Origin: Stigmatella ashevillena
GTDB taxonomy: Bacteria; Myxococcota; Myxococcia; Myxococcales; Myxococcaceae
Length of the DNA stretch: 64,000 bases
NCBI RefSeq assembly: GCF_028368975.1
Contig: NZ_JAQNDM010000002.1
Coordinates: forward strand, 5,264,425-5,328,424
Direction: 5' to 3'
A program made the position numbers and the translations under genes. Positions 53,809-62,750 of this stretch are shown in pieces; the first letter of the stretch is position 1, and each line of letters opens with the position of its first letter. Below the pieces are notes generated by a model, which was not told the origin of the DNA, did not search any database, and was given only the letters and a program-made list of their open reading frames with translations.

Positions 53809-55095
53809 TCATTTCGACAAAGGGCGGCCGGAAGCACGGGCGCATGCCGCTGCGCGTGCACGCATGAGTTCGCGCTCGCGGGTGTTCCTCGTGAGGGATG
53901 CGGCTCGCTCGAATTCCGAGCGGGCCTCGTCGAGGCGGCCGAGCTTTTCCAGGAGATCGCCCCGGACGCTGGGCAGGAGGTGGTAGCCCTCCAGCAGCGG
54001 TTCCGCGGTCAGCGCATCAACCAGTTCAAGGCCCACGGCGGGACCGAAGGCCATCGAGAGCGCGACGGCGCGATTCAACTCGACGACCGGCGAAGGGGCG
54101 ATCTGGGCCAGCTTCGCATAGAGCGCGGCCATCCGCGTCCAGTCGGTCTGTGCCGCGGTCAAGGCCCGCGCGTGACAGGCGGCGATCGCGGCTTGAAGCG
54201 CATACGGTCCCTGTGCGCCTCCCAGCGCCTCGGCACGCTCCAGCGCCGCCAAGCCCCGGTGGATGAGAAGGCGATCCCAACGCGCGCGGTCCTGCTCCAG
54301 GAGCAGGACAGGCTCTCCCGAAGGGCCTGTCCGCGCCCGCGAGCGCGAGGCCTGGATCTCCATGAGCGCGACGAGTCCGTGGACCTCCGGCTCCTGCGGT
54401 GCGAGGCCCGCCAGGATGCGCCCGAGCCGGAGCGCGTCCTCGCAAAGCTCTGGCCGCATCCAGTCCTCCCCCGCCGTCGCCGAATAGCCCTCGTTGAAGA
54501 CGAGGTAGATGACCTCCAGCACCGATGCCAGCCGGGGTGCCCTCTCGGCCCCGTGAGGGACTTCGAAGGGGATGCGTGCCTCGGCGAGGGTCCGCTTGGC
54601 CCGGACGATGCGCTGGGCGACCGTCGGCTCCGGAACCAGGAATGCCCGGGCGATCTCCGCCGTCGTCAGACCGCCGAGCACCCGGAGCGTGAGCGCGACA
54701 CGCGCCTCGGTGGGGAGCACCGGGTGACAGGCCGTGAACATGAGGCGCAAGAGATCATCTCCAATGTCATCATCGAGGGCGGTCTCTCCCTCCCAGGCAT
54801 TGCCTGCCTGCCCTGCCTCGAACTCGTGAACGAGCTGCTCGTGCTTGCGCGCGAGCAACTCGCTTCGCCGGAACCGGTCGATCGCATGATGCTTCGCGGC
54901 CGCCATGAGCCAGGCGCCCGGCTTGTCCGGAATCCCCGCGGCAGGCCATCGCTCGAGCGCGGCGACGAGCGCATCCTGTGCGAGCTCCTCGGCAAGCCCG
55001 ACATCCCGCACGAACCGCGCGAGCCCTGCGATGAGCCTCGGCGACTCGATTCTCCAAACGGCATCGATCGCGCGATGGACTTCGGCCGCTGTCAC
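53809..55095 (-). CDS. ECF-type RNA polymerase sigma factor with C-terminal DUF6596/TPR-like domain (ECF42-like)
   Basis: 428 residues. Region 2 is visible at about 5-75 (LARFVRDVGLAEELAQDALVAALERWP, then AWLMAAAKHHAIDRFRR). Region 4 lies at about 135-175 (LRVLGGLTTAEIARAFLVPEPTVAQRIVRAK). The 250-residue C-terminal extension, with FNEGYSATAGEDWMRPELCEDALRLGRILA and SPVVELNRAVALSMAFGP, is typical of ECF42. These factors normally sit beside a small DGPF/YCII protein gene and have no anti-sigma factor. No such partner is present here. The gene starts with GTG at 55095. Confidence 0.88.
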   Translation of the reverse strand: MTAAEVHRAIDAVWRIESPRLIAGLARFVRDVGLAEELAQDALVAALERWPAAGIPDKPGAWLMAAAKHHAIDRFRRSELLARKHEQLVHEFEAGQAGNAWEGETALDDDIGDDLLRLMFTACHPVLPTEARVALTLRVLGGLTTAEIARAFLVPEPTVAQRIVRAKRTLAEARIPFEVPHGAERAPRLASVLEVIYLVFNEGYSATAGEDWMRPELCEDALRLGRILAGLAPQEPEVHGLVALMEIQASRSRARTGPSGEPVLLLEQDRARWDRLLIHRGLAALERAEALGGAQGPYALQAAIAACHARALTAAQTDWTRMAALYAKLAQIAPSPVVELNRAVALSMAFGPAVGLELVDALTAEPLLEGYHLLPSVRGDLLEKLGRLDEARSEFERAASLTRNTRERELMRARAAACARASGRPLSK

Positions 55096-55625
55096 CGGGC
55101 CATCGGATCACCTTCGATCCAACCGTGCAAGCCAGCCCTCCACCGCCCCTGTCTCCTCACGGACGTTGGAAGGCCAGACCGAGAGGCGAGCCTCTGACGG
55201 CCTTCGTACACCTCCCGGCCGCCCTCCAACGCCCTCCCAGGGACTCGCAGCCCCCCCCTGAAAGGGCATGGCGGAGCTTCGGAACGAGCCTCCTCGCAGG
55301 CCTCGGAAGCGGCTCGGAACATCGCGGGGGCCCACCCCATGGGTTGTAGCCCGCTTTTCTCCACCCCCCCATGGGTTGTATGCGGGTGGGGAAGGCACGC
55401 GACCTGGAATGGCGATCCCCACCGGCCGAATAGACCCCTGAGGTTGTATGAGCGGCGAAGGATGTGCTAGGTAGGCAGCGGCGAGAACCGCAGGCAAAGC
55501 CGAGGTACACCCTCAGTGTGACCCATCCAATGAATGGCCCAAGGCCCTCGTTGACCTCTTGAGTCCCACTGAATCAGGATCTTGTTTGAATCCAAGGAAT
55601 GGGGGGGTTCTTGAAAATCCGAAAG
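55096..55625. other. 530-bp intergenic region with short direct repeats
   Basis: No supported gene. CCCATGGGTTGTA occurs twice (around 55337 and 55369), and GAGGTTGTATG at 55440 is a weaker third copy. The repeats lie between the divergent sigma-factor gene and the small Cys-rich gene, so they may be regulatory or remnants of a dispersed repeat. Minus-strand frames over this stretch are low complexity. Confidence 0.5.
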
Positions 55626-55787
55626 ATGCGCGGTCTGTGCTGGTTGGTTGCTGTGGCTCTGGGCGGCGCCGTCCTGGCTGGAACGGTGGCCTACGCACAA
55701 CGGAGGGAATGCTGGGAGTGCAGGCCCTGCGGATGTTCGCCCGATGGGGCCAGTATCCTTTGCTGTGGTTCCTTCGGCTGCGGGTAA
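55626..55787 (+). CDS. Small exported Cys-rich peptide
   Basis: About 53 residues from the ATG at 55626, chosen because it begins the signal peptide (LCWLVAVALGGAVLAGTVAYA); an ATG at 55599 adds nine residues. After the predicted cleavage only about 30 residues remain, with seven cysteines (ECWECRPCGCS then CCGSFGCG). This is a disulfide or metal-binding mini-protein with no recognised family. It is 13 bp upstream of the Cys-rich gene at 55801, matching the arrangement at 18.3-19.4 kb. Confidence 0.6.
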   Translation: MRGLCWLVAVALGGAVLAGTVAYAQRRECWECRPCGCSPDGASILCCGSFGCG

Positions 55788-55800
55788 TACCAAGGCCGCC

Positions 55801-56919
55801 ATGAGACTGAGACAAAGCTTCCTGGCAGCAGCGGTGATATTGATTGCATTATCGACCGCGACCACGGTGGCAAAACCGTGGGGCTGGTTATCGCAGACAA
55901 GCGACCCGCTCTCGTCCTCCGAGTTCCCTCGTCCTCCGGAAGCAACACGGCGGCCGAGCACCCCACTCGATGTGAGACCCGCCGACTTTTCACTGCCAGA
56001 GGACTCGTCCGAGCCAGCCACGACCCGGGCCCTCCTTTCCAGTCCAAGCTTTTCCAAGCCTCTGCACCTCCCGTATCCCTGGCCTCACCCCACTGTCGCA
56101 GAGAAGAACCCGCCCCGGGCGCCCGCTGAACCCGCCCCGGCCCACGAACTTCCCGCCTCTGGAATGCTCTGTTCCTTCGACGGTGGTGTCTTGCATTGCG
56201 GTGCTTGCCGGAGTGACAGTGATTGCCCCGCGGGCAACGGCTGTGTGGCCAACCGGGAGACACGCCGCTTCGAATGCCTTGCCTCGGAGTGCGAAGAGGA
56301 CGCGCACTGCTTCGCGGACCTTGTGTGCCGCCCCGTGACGACCGGGGCCACCGGCCCCGTCATCCGCCGGTGTGTTCCCGCGGGGATGCGCCACGAGGGC
56401 GAGCCCTGTGATGGGTTGTTCATCTCCCAGGAAGGCGCCTGCCTGGAAGGCCTGTCCTGCCACCGGGGCACGTGCAGCCGCCCCTGTCAGCTTCAAGACG
56501 CGGCGAGTTGCCCCGAAGGCCATGTCTGCGAAGAGGGGCTCAACGGTCCTGCCTGCTTTCTGGATTGCCGCTCACGTGGCTGCGCGAAGGGCCAGCAGTG
56601 CAAGCAGCTGAATGATGCGGAGTACCAGTGTCTCTCGAACGTCGAAGGCGACTGTCCCGAGACACCCTGCGGCGATGGGGAGCGCTGCAACCTGCGCTTG
56701 TCTCAGGACAGTGGCGTCTTCTGGTGCGCTCCCCTCTGCAATCCGCTCCATGAGGACAGTTGCCCGGCCGGGCAGGTCTGCGGCATCGGAGGCCCCACCA
56801 TCAGCACGTGCTACCGGCGCTGTGATCCGATGGCGCTGGATGCCTGCGGCGAAGGGTGGGAGTGCACGACGGTCACCGAGGACCTGACGCAGTGGGGATG
56901 TCGGCCGTTCATTCCCTAG
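55801..56919 (+). CDS. Cys-rich exported protein (paralogue of 18507-19424)
   Basis: 372 residues from the ATG at 55801. A signal peptide or anchor (FLAAAVILIALSTATTVA) is followed by a Pro/Ser-rich spacer (about 40-130). Cys-rich modules come next: CSFDGGVLHCGACRSDSDCPAGNGC, CPETPCGDGERC, CPAGQVC. RRCVPAGMRHEGEPC matches the paralogue. It is likely a surface protein held by disulfides; the function is unknown. A GC hairpin at 56927-56944 follows. Confidence 0.75.
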   Translation: MRLRQSFLAAAVILIALSTATTVAKPWGWLSQTSDPLSSSEFPRPPEATRRPSTPLDVRPADFSLPEDSSEPATTRALLSSPSFSKPLHLPYPWPHPTVAEKNPPRAPAEPAPAHELPASGMLCSFDGGVLHCGACRSDSDCPAGNGCVANRETRRFECLASECEEDAHCFADLVCRPVTTGATGPVIRRCVPAGMRHEGEPCDGLFISQEGACLEGLSCHRGTCSRPCQLQDAASCPEGHVCEEGLNGPACFLDCRSRGCAKGQQCKQLNDAEYQCLSNVEGDCPETPCGDGERCNLRLSQDSGVFWCAPLCNPLHEDSCPAGQVCGIGGPTISTCYRRCDPMALDACGEGWECTTVTEDLTQWGCRPFIP

Positions 56920-56926
56920 AGAAGGT

Positions 56927-56944
56927 GCCCGCTTCCGCGCGGGC
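56927..56944. terminator. GC hairpin between convergent genes
   Basis: GCCCGC (56927-56932) pairs with GCGGGC (56939-56944) around a 6-nt loop, between the Cys-rich gene and bioA. Confidence 0.55.
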
Positions 56945-56945
56945 C

Positions 56946-58277
56946 TCAGCCGACCGCGGCCTCGCGCAGGCTCTCCTCCACACCGTTCAACAGCGCCTCC
57001 AACGTGTCCTCCGGGATGTTCAGCGCGGGAGAGATGTAGACGGTGTCCCCCAACGGCCGCAGGTACAGTCCCCGCCTCCGCGCCGCCTCGTACACGCGCC
57101 ATCCTCCCCCGGCCAGGTACCCGCCGCCCCCCAGGTCCACCGCGCCCACCATGCCGAGTGCCCGGGGCCGCACCAACCCTGGCACCCGCTCCGCCATCCG
57201 CTCGAAGGCCGCCTTCACCCGCGGCGCCTTGCGCGCCACCTGCCCCAGCACGTCCTCGTCCCGGTACACCGCCAGCACCTCGCGCGCCACCGCCGCCCCC
57301 AGCGGGTTTCCGCAGTACGAGTGCCCGTAGTACAGCGCCCGCTCCCGGCCTCCCAGAAAGCCCGAGAACACCCGCTCCGTCGCCAGCGTCGCCGCGAACG
57401 GCATCAGCCCTCCGCTCAGCGCCTTGGCCAGGCACAGCAGATCCGGCACCACCCCCGCCAGCTCGCACGCGAAGCGCGCCCCCGTCCGCCCCAGCCCCGT
57501 GAACACCTCGTCCGCGATCAGGAACGTGTCCACCGCCCGCGTCGCCTCACGCACCGCGCGCACGAACGCCGGCGCGTACACCTGCATCCCTGCGGCCCCC
57601 TGCACCACCGGTTCCAGAATGACCCCGGCCACCTCGTCCGGGAAAGCCTTCAACGCCTGCTCCACCTCCGCGAAGGCCCGCTCCCACCCGCCTTCCTCCG
57701 CGGGCGAGGGCACGTGCACCACGTCGAACAGCAACGGCCCGAACACATCCCGGAACGCGGGCACCCCGCCCACGCTCGTGGCCCCCAACGTCTCCCCGTG
57801 GAAGGCGCCCGACAGCGTGACGAAGCGCGTGCGCCGGGGCTGTCCGTTCTGCGCCCAGTACTGCGCCGCCATCTTGATGGCCACCTCCACCGCCGTGCTC
57901 CCATTGTCCACGTAGAAGACCCGGGAGAGCCGTTCGCCGACAGGCAGGCCTTCGTCCCCCGCCCCCGGCGCCAGCGCCACCAACTCCGCCGCCAGCCGCG
58001 CCGCGGGCTCGTGGGTGACTCCCGCCAAGGAGACGTGCGCCAGCGTCCCGGCCTGCTCCACCAGGGCCTTCACCAACCGGGGGTGCCGGTGCCCCAGCGT
58101 GGACACCCACCACGAGCCATTCGCATCGAGATAGCGGCGGCCGTCCGCATCCACCAGGTAGGCGCCCTCGGACCCTACCACCACCAGGGGATCCGTTACA
58201 CCGATGTAGGCCTCCATGGCCGTATAGGGATGCCACACGTGCCGCTTATCCAGCGAAACAATGTCTTCTCGCTTCAC
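56946..58277 (-). CDS. bioA: Adenosylmethionine-8-amino-7-oxononanoate aminotransferase
   Basis: 443 residues from the GTG at 58277, which follows AAGG by 7 nt; the frame runs on to 58451 without homology. The start KREDIVSLDKRHVWHPYTAM is the standard BioA N-terminus (HPYT motif). Other conserved parts are DANGSWWVSTLGHRHPRL, LSGAFHGETLGATSVGG and LIADEVFTGLGRTG, and the PLP-binding lysine lies in LLCLAKALSGG. The enzyme makes 7,8-diaminopelargonate in biotin synthesis, using S-adenosylmethionine as amino donor. No other biotin genes are adjacent. Confidence 0.94.
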   Translation of the reverse strand: MKREDIVSLDKRHVWHPYTAMEAYIGVTDPLVVVGSEGAYLVDADGRRYLDANGSWWVSTLGHRHPRLVKALVEQAGTLAHVSLAGVTHEPAARLAAELVALAPGAGDEGLPVGERLSRVFYVDNGSTAVEVAIKMAAQYWAQNGQPRRTRFVTLSGAFHGETLGATSVGGVPAFRDVFGPLLFDVVHVPSPAEEGGWERAFAEVEQALKAFPDEVAGVILEPVVQGAAGMQVYAPAFVRAVREATRAVDTFLIADEVFTGLGRTGARFACELAGVVPDLLCLAKALSGGLMPFAATLATERVFSGFLGGRERALYYGHSYCGNPLGAAVAREVLAVYRDEDVLGQVARKAPRVKAAFERMAERVPGLVRPRALGMVGAVDLGGGGYLAGGGWRVYEAARRRGLYLRPLGDTVYISPALNIPEDTLEALLNGVEESLREAAVG

Positions 58278-58449
58278 GCTCGCGCCTTCTTTCCCGCTCT
58301 GGTGACGCACCGCACCCGCTGCACGAAGCGCGTTCTGCCCGGCGTGCTGCCTCCTCGCAACCCCTCCAGGCGCCTCGTGCCTTCCCTTCCCTGGCGTCAG
58401 GCATCTTGTGGAATAATACCGGCCTGTTCCCTCAGGAGCCGACGTCCCC

Positions 58450-59076
58450 ATGACTCACCGGAGCCCAGCGGCAGCGTCCACCTCCTCAATGGAGGCCGAG
58501 TACGCGCGGCGCATCGCCTTGGCCACGCCCGCGGACACCGCGCGAGGGTTGTTCTTCAACGGCGTGTTGTCGGCGGTGATTACCTTCGGGGGCGAGCCGG
58601 CCCTGAAACAGTGTCACGCCCGGCTCAACGACAAGCGCTTCGAGCGGCGCTTCATCGACTTCTCCAGCTATCCTGTCTCCGACTTCCTGCGGCTGACGCT
58701 CGCGGCCTCGCAGATGCTCAACTCGCAGTTCGGCAACCCGGAGACGACCCAGCGCCGCCTCGGCATGCAGGCCACGCGCGACTTCCTCAGCTCCATGGCG
58801 GGGCGCACCGTGCTGCTGCTCTCGGGAGACTCGCCCAAGCGCCTGCTGGACAAGATTCCCAACGCCTACCGCTCGGCGGTGAGCTACGGCGAGCGCACCG
58901 TGACGATGATGGGCGACAAGGCCGCCCGCGTCGTCTTCACGCGCGACTTCATGCTCCCGCACTACAACGAGGGCGTCCTGAGCGCCGTGCTGGAGTCCGT
59001 CAACGCCCGCAACCCCCGCGTCCTCTCGCGCTCCATCGGCCCGATGGACTCCGAGTACGAACTGGCCTGGGACTAG
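58450..59076 (+). CDS. DUF2378/TIGR02265 family protein
   Basis: 208 residues matching the Myxococcus paralogous family TIGR02265: ARGLFFNGVLSAVI, RFIDFSSYPVSDFLRLTLAA and a C-terminal HYNEGVLSAVLES. The fold resembles heme-NO-binding-like regulators in some members, but no function is established. It has no signal peptide. The ATG follows CAGGAG. It is divergent from bioA across a 172-bp gap. Confidence 0.85.
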   Translation: MTHRSPAAASTSSMEAEYARRIALATPADTARGLFFNGVLSAVITFGGEPALKQCHARLNDKRFERRFIDFSSYPVSDFLRLTLAASQMLNSQFGNPETTQRRLGMQATRDFLSSMAGRTVLLLSGDSPKRLLDKIPNAYRSAVSYGERTVTMMGDKAARVVFTRDFMLPHYNEGVLSAVLESVNARNPRVLSRSIGPMDSEYELAWD

Positions 59077-59140
59077 GCGCGACACTGCCAGCGGCGGCAG
59101 GGGCTCGGCAGGGGGCGCGTGTCCGCGTTAGAACTGTCCC

Positions 59141-60310
59141 GTGCTCGACCCGTCCATCCGCGTCCAGGTGCTCGCCTCCATCACCGACGTTCCCGCCGCG
59201 CAGTGGGATGCGCTGGCAGGCCCCGATGCGCCCCCCTTCATCCGGCACGCGTGGTTAGCGGCCATGGAGGAGAGCGGCAGTGCCCAGGAGGACACCGGCT
59301 GGGCGCCCCACCACCTGACGCTCTGGCGCGGGGACACGCTCGTGGCGGCTTCCCCCGCCTACTTCAAGTTCCACAGCATGGGCGAGTACATCTATGACTT
59401 CGCCTGGGCCCAGGCTGCCCAGCGCCTGGGCGTGGAGTACTACCCGAAGCTGCTCATCGGCGCCCCGCTGTCCCCCGCCACCGCGCCGCGCTTCCTCGTC
59501 GCCCCGGGCGAGGACGTGAGCGATGCGCGCCACGCCATCATGGAGGCCGCCATCGAGAGCGCCCGCGAGGAGGGCTGCTCGTCCGTCCACGTGCTCTACC
59601 CCACCGAGGAGGAGGCGGACTTCCTCGAGCGGGGGGGGATGGCCCGCAGGCTCACCCTCCAGTTCCACTGGAAGAACCCGGGCTACCAGAGCTACGAGGA
59701 CTATCTGGCGCGCTTCACCTCCAAGCGCCGCAACCAGTTCAAGCGCGAGCGTGGCGCCGCGGCCGACCAGGGCATCAGCCTGCGCACCGTGCCGGGCGAG
59801 GCGCTCGGGCCCGAGCATGCCCGGCGCGCCCACGCCTTCTATGCCGCCACCTGCGAGCGCCATGCCTGGGGCCAGGTGCAGCTCACCCCGGACTTCTTCG
59901 CCCGCGTCTTCCGCGCCATGCCGGACGCCATGCAACTGGTGGAGGCCGTGCGCGGGGACAAGGTGGTGGCCGGGGCCTTCAACGTGGTGACGCCGGAGCG
60001 GCTCTACGGGCGCTACTGGGGCTGCTTCGAGGAGCACCCCTTCCTGCACTTCCACGTCTGCCTGTACCACTCGGTGGAGGAGAGCATCCGCGCAGGCCGC
60101 AAGGTGTTCGAGCCCGGCGCGGGGGGGGAGCACAAGGTGGCGCGCGGCTTCGAGCCCACCGCCGTGCACAGCGCCCACCTGCTCTTCGATGCGCGGCTGG
60201 ACCGCACCATCCGGGATGCCCTCCGGAGGGAGCGCGCCCACCTGTCCCTGGCCGTGGAAGAGGCCGAGCGGCTCGCCGGTCTCAAGCCCTGGCCCCCCTC
60301 GGGTGTGTAA
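59141..60310 (+). CDS. FemAB-like acyltransferase (DUF482/COG3146, GNAT fold)
   Basis: 389 residues from a GTG. Typical family blocks are PPFIRHAWLAAMEESGSA, EYIYDFAWAQAAQRLG, YYPKLLIGAPLSPATAPRFL, QFHWKNPGYQSYEDYLARF and SKRRNQFKRERGAA, with EPGAGGEHKVARGFEP at the end. These large GNAT-fold proteins are thought to transfer an acyl or aminoacyl group, possibly in envelope biogenesis. The exact substrate is unknown. Confidence 0.88.
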   Translation: MLDPSIRVQVLASITDVPAAQWDALAGPDAPPFIRHAWLAAMEESGSAQEDTGWAPHHLTLWRGDTLVAASPAYFKFHSMGEYIYDFAWAQAAQRLGVEYYPKLLIGAPLSPATAPRFLVAPGEDVSDARHAIMEAAIESAREEGCSSVHVLYPTEEEADFLERGGMARRLTLQFHWKNPGYQSYEDYLARFTSKRRNQFKRERGAAADQGISLRTVPGEALGPEHARRAHAFYAATCERHAWGQVQLTPDFFARVFRAMPDAMQLVEAVRGDKVVAGAFNVVTPERLYGRYWGCFEEHPFLHFHVCLYHSVEESIRAGRKVFEPGAGGEHKVARGFEPTAVHSAHLLFDARLDRTIRDALRRERAHLSLAVEEAERLAGLKPWPPSGV

Positions 60311-60386
60311 GAAGGTCTCCATCTTCGGTGCCCTCGGCGCACGAACGAAGTTGTCAAATGGGGTGGGACCTTTAGAGTCGGGTCCT

Positions 60387-61073
60387 ATGAAAGCCCCCGA
60401 GACGGAAGAGGATTTCGTCCAGTGGTATGAGGACTGCTGGGCCGATCGCGATGAGGTGGAGTACCCGAAGCTTTTCGGAGCGATCAGCGAAGAGGTCTTC
60501 ACCCTGGAACAGACGGACGCACTGCAGGCCTGGCTCGAGAGCGAGCTGGCCCAGGTGCAGGAGGCAGACCCGAACTGGCTTCCCCTGGGCGTGCGCGTGG
60601 CGCCGCCCAGCCCGCAGTACCCCTACTGGTCGTACGTCACGACCGGCCTGTCCAACCCCTTCACCGTGGCCCCCGGCGCGGAGGTGGACGAGAACGCGCC
60701 CAGCGGCATCGGCTACGAGATGGTCATCCACACGGCCGAGGAGGCGAAGTGGCCGGTGCTCCGGCTGCTGGACATGATGGCCTACAACCTCGTGTGCCTG
60801 CGCGCCTTCGCCCTCAACCACCGCTACCCGGTGGAGGGCTCGCTCACAGGCGGAGAGACGAAGCTGAACGGCTTCATCTTCGTGCGAGACACCTCGCGCC
60901 CGGCCGAGTTCAGCCTGCCCTCGGGCAAGGTGCAGCTCTTGACGCTGGTGGGGGCCACGCGCAACGAGATGGCCTTCAGCCGCTCCAACGGCATGGACAA
61001 GCTGATGGCCAAGCTCGTCGATGCGGGCACGGGCTTCATCACCCACCCAGAGCGGGAAGAAGTGAAGCTGTAG
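60387..61073 (+). CDS. Suppressor-of-fused (SUFU) domain protein
   Basis: 228 residues from the ATG at 60387. The SUFU core is visible: PQYPYWSYVTTGLSNPF, GIGYEMVIHTAEEAKWPVLRLLDMMAYN, LTLVGATRNEMAFSRSNG. In bacteria SUFU domains are often immunity proteins of polymorphic toxins, but some stand alone, as here. No toxin is next to it. A related SUFU-like domain occurs in the broken Imm11 gene at 13.9-15.1 kb, next to the first DUF2381 pair; this one is next to the second pair. Confidence 0.85.
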   Translation: MKAPETEEDFVQWYEDCWADRDEVEYPKLFGAISEEVFTLEQTDALQAWLESELAQVQEADPNWLPLGVRVAPPSPQYPYWSYVTTGLSNPFTVAPGAEVDENAPSGIGYEMVIHTAEEAKWPVLRLLDMMAYNLVCLRAFALNHRYPVEGSLTGGETKLNGFIFVRDTSRPAEFSLPSGKVQLLTLVGATRNEMAFSRSNGMDKLMAKLVDAGTGFITHPEREEVKL

Positions 61074-61102
61074 CGGGCTTTCTCGGCGTGTCAGGACAGG
61101 GT

Positions 61103-61136
61103 GCCCCCGTCTCCCTTCATCCCGGTGGAGGGGGGC
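61103..61136. terminator. Hairpin between convergent SUFU and lipoprotein genes
   Basis: 61103-61108 plus 61111-61114 pair with 61127-61136 (10 pairs, with a 2-nt bulge) around a 12-nt loop. Confidence 0.5.
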
Positions 61137-61163
61137 TCCCGCGGTTATCCGCAGAATGGCGTC

Positions 61164-61646
61164 TCAGCGAAAGTCATCAACGATGTAGACACCTGAGCGC
61201 GAGAAGTCGAGCACGGCACTTCCGGGACGCGGGCCCGGCTTCTTCAGCAACCCACCCCGTCCCAAGCGGGCCACGGCACAAATCAGAATGCGCTCCCCAT
61301 CGGGAGGACGGGCTTCGTAGTACCGGATGACCACGTTCGGTCCTCCCGTCCAGATCTGTCCGTACAGGCGCGTCACAGGAGGCAGGTACCCGAAATCCTC
61401 CTTCAAGATGCTCTCAACCGGGCCGTCATTGACCGAGATTGGACTCTGGCCACTCTGATTGGCGTCGAGTTCTACTGTTGAACTGTCGCCCGGCCGAAGC
61501 CGCAAGATCTTCATCGTCTCCAGCGCCTTTTCCGGGCACGCCTGGGGGCCAGGACTTCCATCTGGACGTATCGAGACACCGGTCCCCGTGCAGCCGAGGC
61601 CCAGGGACGTCACGGTCACCAGGAACAAGGAGAACATCTCTTTCAT
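61164..61646 (-). CDS. Myxobacterial lipoprotein, second copy
   Basis: 160 residues from the ATG at 61646, which gives a short lipoprotein signal (SLFLVTVTSLGLGC) matching the length seen in the first copy. A longer GTG frame from 61712 lacks a signal. The sequence parallels the protein at 12358-12849 throughout, including the C-terminal GVYIVDDFR. It is downstream of the second DUF2381 gene, as in the first locus. Its function is unknown. Confidence 0.73.
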   Translation of the reverse strand: MKEMFSLFLVTVTSLGLGCTGTGVSIRPDGSPGPQACPEKALETMKILRLRPGDSSTVELDANQSGQSPISVNDGPVESILKEDFGYLPPVTRLYGQIWTGGPNVVIRYYEARPPDGERILICAVARLGRGGLLKKPGPRPGSAVLDFSRSGVYIVDDFR

Positions 61647-61728
61647 CGGGGGCATGGGCGGCGCTCTTACTTCCCGGACCTGTGTTCGCCAAGCGTACAG
61701 ACAGGAGTCCACCCATTTCCGGGTCAGA

Positions 61729-62688
61729 CTACCGCCGCTCCTTGGGCACCAGTTCGACGTAGACCTGTCTGTGCCCCCCGTCCCTGAAAATCTCCAGGAC
61801 GAGTTTGTCGGTACCCGTCCCCGAATCGAATGAAGCGAAGTCCGTGACCACCGCGATGCGGGCGGACTCTCCCGGAGCCACGGGAGATGGCGTTGTTCTC
61901 AGGGCAAAGGGCCTCTGCTCCCGGGTCGCCCAGGTCGTGAGCCGCGCCTCCTGAAGTACCCACGGTCTCACGGCATCCTTGTTCGTCACCTTGAGGACGA
62001 CCGCCGCCTTCCTGTTGACCGCCTTCTTCCTCTTGGAGACGAACACGGTGACCTCTACGTCGAGCCCCTCTTCGCTCAGCAGCCACTTGTCATCCTCAAT
62101 GAACGGAGTCATCGCCACCTCGTTCCTTGCCAGGAGAGCCGCGAGGGCATGATCGACCGAGGTACCTTCCTCGCGCTGACGGTGGTTCTCGGCCTTGAGC
62201 GAGCGAACCTCCTGGCGCTTCTCTTCCAACACCGTTCTCACGGCTTCTGGCGACTCAGGATCGATGTAGATGTCGACCTGACCATCCACCCTGGCGGAGG
62301 AGGAGGTCACGGTGAAGGGAAGCTCTCTGCCGTCCGCGAGCGTCACCAGCAGCATGAAGCGATCTTCCGGGGCAAGGTTCTGGAGCGGCACGAGCACAAC
62401 GGACCTGCCGCCCAGCAGCAAAGGCTCGAACCGGCCCTCCCAACCCAAGAGTCTTGTCCCGACAGGGTCGGCTGCAACCGGAAGCCGAAGCAGGGTTGCC
62501 ACTCCCCCGGCAACGTAAAGCTCCGCCGCTCCGTCCTTCGGCTGCGTCGAGAGAAAGACACGCCTCGGCATCGGCGAGTCGCTCATGTTCGGCTGGCACA
62601 GCTGAGCCTGAGCGTCCGCAGCCGAAGCCGCCCATAGGAGGGAACTCAGGGCCACTTGCACCATCCATCTGGCTTGGTACGTCTTCAT
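61729..62688 (-). CDS. DUF2381 family exported protein (second copy)
   Basis: 319 residues with a signal peptide (SSLLWAASAADAQAQ). It aligns with the first copy across its length: RRVFLSTQPKDG, LLGWEGRFEPLLLGGRSVVLVPLQNL, EGTSVDHALAALLARNEVAMTPF, then a beta-rich end. The family is specific to myxobacteria and uncharacterised. It starts at 62688, behind the shared element at 62699-62708. Confidence 0.87.
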   Translation of the reverse strand: MKTYQARWMVQVALSSLLWAASAADAQAQLCQPNMSDSPMPRRVFLSTQPKDGAAELYVAGGVATLLRLPVAADPVGTRLLGWEGRFEPLLLGGRSVVLVPLQNLAPEDRFMLLVTLADGRELPFTVTSSSARVDGQVDIYIDPESPEAVRTVLEEKRQEVRSLKAENHRQREEGTSVDHALAALLARNEVAMTPFIEDDKWLLSEEGLDVEVTVFVSKRKKAVNRKAAVVLKVTNKDAVRPWVLQEARLTTWATREQRPFALRTTPSPVAPGESARIAVVTDFASFDSGTGTDKLVLEIFRDGGHRQVYVELVPKERR

Positions 62689-62698
62689 GGGTCACCGC

Positions 62699-62708
62699 AA
62701 CCTATCAG
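62699..62708 (-). promoter_or_regulatory. Shared upstream element of the DUF2381 operons, copy 2
   Basis: On the minus strand CTGATAGGTT, ending 10 nt before the DUF2381 start and identical to 13785-13794. Here it is also part of a small inverted repeat (CAACCT, 3 bp, AGGTTG). Confidence 0.4.
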
Positions 62709-62750
62709 GTTGGCCGCCCCCACGGGATTGGGAACTTCTGGCTCCCTCAT

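Noticed and set aside
55096-55497. Minus-strand 129-codon frame upstream of the sigma factor
   Set aside because: Pro/Arg/Gly-rich low-complexity translation lying over the short repeats, with no plausible start signal.
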